Source: Casimicrobium huifangae
GTDB taxonomy: Bacteria; Pseudomonadota; Gammaproteobacteria; Burkholderiales; Casimicrobiaceae
Length of the DNA stretch: 64,000 nt
Direction of reading: 5' to 3'
Assembly (NCBI RefSeq): GCF_009746125.1
Contig: NZ_CP041352.1
Location: 3,890,436 to 3,954,435 of the forward strand
Shown one piece after another: positions 62,233 through 64,000 of this stretch. A program made the position numbers and the translations under genes. The first letter of the stretch is position 1. Every line of letters begins with the position of its first letter. Below the pieces are notes generated by a model. The model did no database searches. It saw nothing but the letters and a program-made list of their open reading frames with translations, and was not told the origin of the DNA.

Positions 62233-63258
62233 ATGCGCCGATTGACCACTTTGTTCGCAGGTTTTGCCACGCTGGCGATGATTGTTGCGGCGTTTGCCAC
62301 GCTCGCCCAGGACATAACGACGGGTGAAAAGTTCTCCGACAAAATGAGCGCGGAGGTTATCGAGAAGGCGATCTCGGGAGTAGTGAAGCTGCGGACGCTG
62401 GCGGCGCCGTCGGCCCGGAGCAATGCCACGCTGGGTGCCGAGCGTGAAGGCAACGGTGTGCTGCTGTCGCCGCGTCTCGTGCTCACCATCGGCTACCTCA
62501 TCATGGAGGCCGATGAAGTGGAAATCACCGACCACAAGGGCCGCAGGCTTCCCGGCAAAGTGGCGGGTTTCGACCAGGAGACCGGGCTAGGCCTCGTGCG
62601 TCTGCTGGCACCAGCACAGGGCGAACCGTTCGTGCTGGGCGACGCCAGGGCACTCAAGGAGAAGGATGCCGTGCTCGCTGCTGGTGCGCGCGGCAACATT
62701 GCTCCGGCCTTTGTTACCTCCCGCCGCGAATTCACCGGCGGCTGGGAATATCTGCTCGACAGTGCGATCTTCACTTTTCCGCCGATTGCCGACTGGGGCG
62801 GCGCGGCGCTGATCGAGCCTTCGGGCAAGCTGGTAGGCGTCGGCTCGCTGTTTGTTCGTGATGCCGACGGCAAGGGCAAAGGCATACCCGGCAACATGTT
62901 CGTACCGGTCGATATCCTGAAACCGATCCTCGATGAGCTGATTGAAACCGGCCAGCGCAAGGGTGCGCAGCGGCCGTGGTTGGGCATCACGACGTTCGAG
63001 GATGAAGATGGTGTCAACGTCGGTCGCCTCTCTCCGGATGGCCCCGGTGACAGGGCCGGGCTGGAGCGCGGTGACATCATTGCTGCCGTCGGGCCCACCG
63101 CCGTCAAAACGCTGGCTGAGTTCTATCGCGCAGTGTGGGCGCGCGGCGAAGCAGGCGTCCGAGTCCCGCTGAAAGTCATGCGCGGTGACCGGGAATTGAC
63201 GCTTTGGGTGCGCAGCATTGATCGCAACGGCTTTTTCGCTGCGCGCACCGTGCACTAG
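62233..63258 (+). CDS. S1C/HtrA-like protein, catalytic triad lost, with PDZ domain
   Basis: A 341-residue exported protein with a signal peptide (LTTLFAGFATLAMIVAAFATLA). The trypsin-like domain aligns with DegP-type proteases, but the active site is lost: the histidine position reads LTIGYLI, the aspartate position ETGLGLVRL and the serine position DWGGAAL. It then has one PDZ domain (about 245-330; RPWLGITTF to RGDIIAAVGPTAV). It is therefore likely a chaperone or peptide-binding protein. An AAGGAG lies just upstream of the ATG at 62233; the open frame extends far upstream only by chance. Confidence 0.85.
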   Translation: MRRLTTLFAGFATLAMIVAAFATLAQDITTGEKFSDKMSAEVIEKAISGVVKLRTLAAPSARSNATLGAEREGNGVLLSPRLVLTIGYLIMEADEVEITDHKGRRLPGKVAGFDQETGLGLVRLLAPAQGEPFVLGDARALKEKDAVLAAGARGNIAPAFVTSRREFTGGWEYLLDSAIFTFPPIADWGGAALIEPSGKLVGVGSLFVRDADGKGKGIPGNMFVPVDILKPILDELIETGQRKGAQRPWLGITTFEDEDGVNVGRLSPDGPGDRAGLERGDIIAAVGPTAVKTLAEFYRAVWARGEAGVRVPLKVMRGDRELTLWVRSIDRNGFFAARTVH

Positions 63259-63277
63259 AAGCTCACCAGCCTTGCAG

Positions 63278-63297
63278 CCGTTGTGACCTCACAACGG
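63278..63297. terminator. Hairpin between converging HtrA-like and UbiA-family genes
   Basis: CCGTTGTGA (63278-63286) pairs with TCACAACGG (63289-63297), forming a compact stem between two genes that converge. There is no T run, so termination is uncertain. Confidence 0.4.
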
Positions 63298-63333
63298 CCG
63301 TTGTCGCGTCGGCCTGCAAATCGCCGCAGCTGG

Positions 63334-64000
63334 CTAAACCGCCAGCACAACGCAGACCCCGGTTGCCAGTGCGCACCCCCATGAGACCGCGTCACGGGTG
63401 GCGAACAATACCGGGTCATCGTCCATCAGGCCCGCCATCGCCAGACGCCACATCCGGGCGAGCCACAGCAGCACTACCGCCACCATGCCCCACAGCCACA
63501 GCGGATCGCCGTATAGCGTGCTGACCTGGTCACTCGCCACGTAAAGCGCGAGCACCAGACAGGCGGCAATCGCTGACCCGACACCAAAACCGTTGACGAA
63601 GGCTGCGTCTCGCCCCGTGTAACCACGGCCGGGCAGCGCCTGGTCAGGCGCCAGACGATCAATGTCGGCTGCCCGCTTCAACAGTGCCAGACTCAGAAAC
63701 GCGAATACGGAAAACGCGGCAAGCCATGCCGAAAGCGGCACGCCAACTGCCACCGCACCAGCAACAATGCGCAACGTGTAGAGGCCAGCCAGACAGAATA
63801 CGTCGTACACCGGCAACCGCTTGAGCCAGCTGGTATAGCCCGCGTTCACCAGCACATAGGCACCGATCACCGCGACGGCGGCCCATCCGGCGAACCAGGC
63901 CAGCACAAGACCACCAGCGAGCAGCGCCCCGGACGCTAACGCTGCAGGCGCCAGTTGCAGATCCCCGGCCGCCAATGGCCGTCTCCGCTTGCTTGGGTGC
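63334..64000 (-). CDS. UbiA-family prenyl/phosphoribosyl transferase, C-terminal part only
   Basis: The gene runs off the right edge. The visible part begins with the cytoplasmic motif HPSKRRRPLAAGDL, the basic/Asp region of the UbiA prenyltransferase superfamily, and continues with seven hydrophobic segments and an YDVFCLAGLYTLRIVAGA segment with the second motif region. UbiA-type enzymes of this form include decaprenyl-phosphate phosphoribosyltransferases, which often carry a HAD phosphatase domain at the N-terminus, but that part is not in the window. The minus-strand start cannot be defined. Confidence 0.85.
   Translation of the reverse strand, partial: HPSKRRRPLAAGDLQLAPAALASGALLAGGLVLAWFAGWAAVAVIGAYVLVNAGYTSWLKRLPVYDVFCLAGLYTLRIVAGAVAVGVPLSAWLAAFSVFAFLSLALLKRAADIDRLAPDQALPGRGYTGRDAAFVNGFGVGSAIAACLVLALYVASDQVSTLYGDPLWLWGMVAVVLLWLARMWRLAMAGLMDDDPVLFATRDAVSWGCALATGVCVVLAV

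Noticed and set aside
1-64000. CRISPR arrays, tRNA or rRNA genes, prophage modules.
   Set aside because: No regularly spaced direct repeats of CRISPR size, no cloverleaf with a CCA-end context, and no phage structural genes were seen in any gap.

Overview
The window looks like the chromosome of a GC-rich betaproteobacterium, most likely in or near Burkholderiales. The evidence is Burkholderiales-type trimeric porins, the conserved order phoH-ybeY-corC-lnt-glyQ-glyS-gmhB, 6S RNA next to zapA, and a leucine-degradation (liu) locus with a MerR-type LiuR regulator and its palindromic operators. No rRNA, tRNA, prophage or CRISPR array was found.

Layout. 1-7.8 kb (minus strand): heptose phosphatase start, glycyl-tRNA synthetase, apolipoprotein acyltransferase, CorC, YbeY and PhoH. 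7.9-17.2 kb: an orphan GspE/PilB-type ATPase, PEP carboxylase flanked by two unrelated exported proteins that share a dockerin-like C-terminus, and OxyR. 17.4-26.6 kb: a wax ester/triacylglycerol synthase divergent from an acyl-CoA-binding protein and a periplasmic thioredoxin-fold protein, then a phosphodiesterase lipoprotein, a K+/H+ antiporter, Pth, a CoA-transferase, a TauE/SafE exporter and an EVE protein. 26.6-31.4 kb: 6S RNA, zapA, a ZapB-like protein, greB, and btuF-btuB under a cobalamin riboswitch. 31.4-38.7 kb: an MsbA-like ABC transporter, a fused WecA-type/CapD-type polysaccharide enzyme, and two porins. 38.9-50.6 kb: TatD and a leucine/branched-acid catabolism cluster (HMG-CoA lyase, both methylcrotonyl-CoA carboxylase subunits, methylglutaconyl-CoA hydratase, an acyl-CoA dehydrogenase), interrupted by a retron-type reverse transcriptase with a structured upstream region. 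50.7-57.7 kb: SDR, thiolase, carbonic anhydrase, isovaleryl-CoA dehydrogenase, thioesterase, LiuR with two operators, and an MBL hydrolase. 57.8-64 kb: MsrB, a TPR membrane protein, a molybdopterin oxidoreductase, TtcA, an HtrA-like pseudoprotease and the end of a UbiA-family gene.

How genes work together. The liu enzymes take isovaleryl-CoA to acetoacetate plus acetyl-CoA, and the thiolase can process the products. The riboswitch ties cobalamin uptake to cobalamin level. The WS/DGAT and acyl-CoA-binding pair suggests neutral-lipid storage.

The most unusual content is in the gaps. (1) Five copies of a ~117 bp intergenic element made of five boxes at about 26 bp period, arranged with dyad symmetry around AAGTCGACTT. 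(2) A probable retron: an RT with a ~180-residue N-terminal extension, preceded by a 167 bp region closed by 19/18 bp inverted repeats. (3) A heptanucleotide repeat family (GACGAAT type) that has entered the ybeY reading frame and supplies a possible lnt start. (4) A 313 bp MITE-like element whose terminal repeat supplies the stop codon of the thiolase gene, plus a solo hairpin of the same termini at 28.2 kb.
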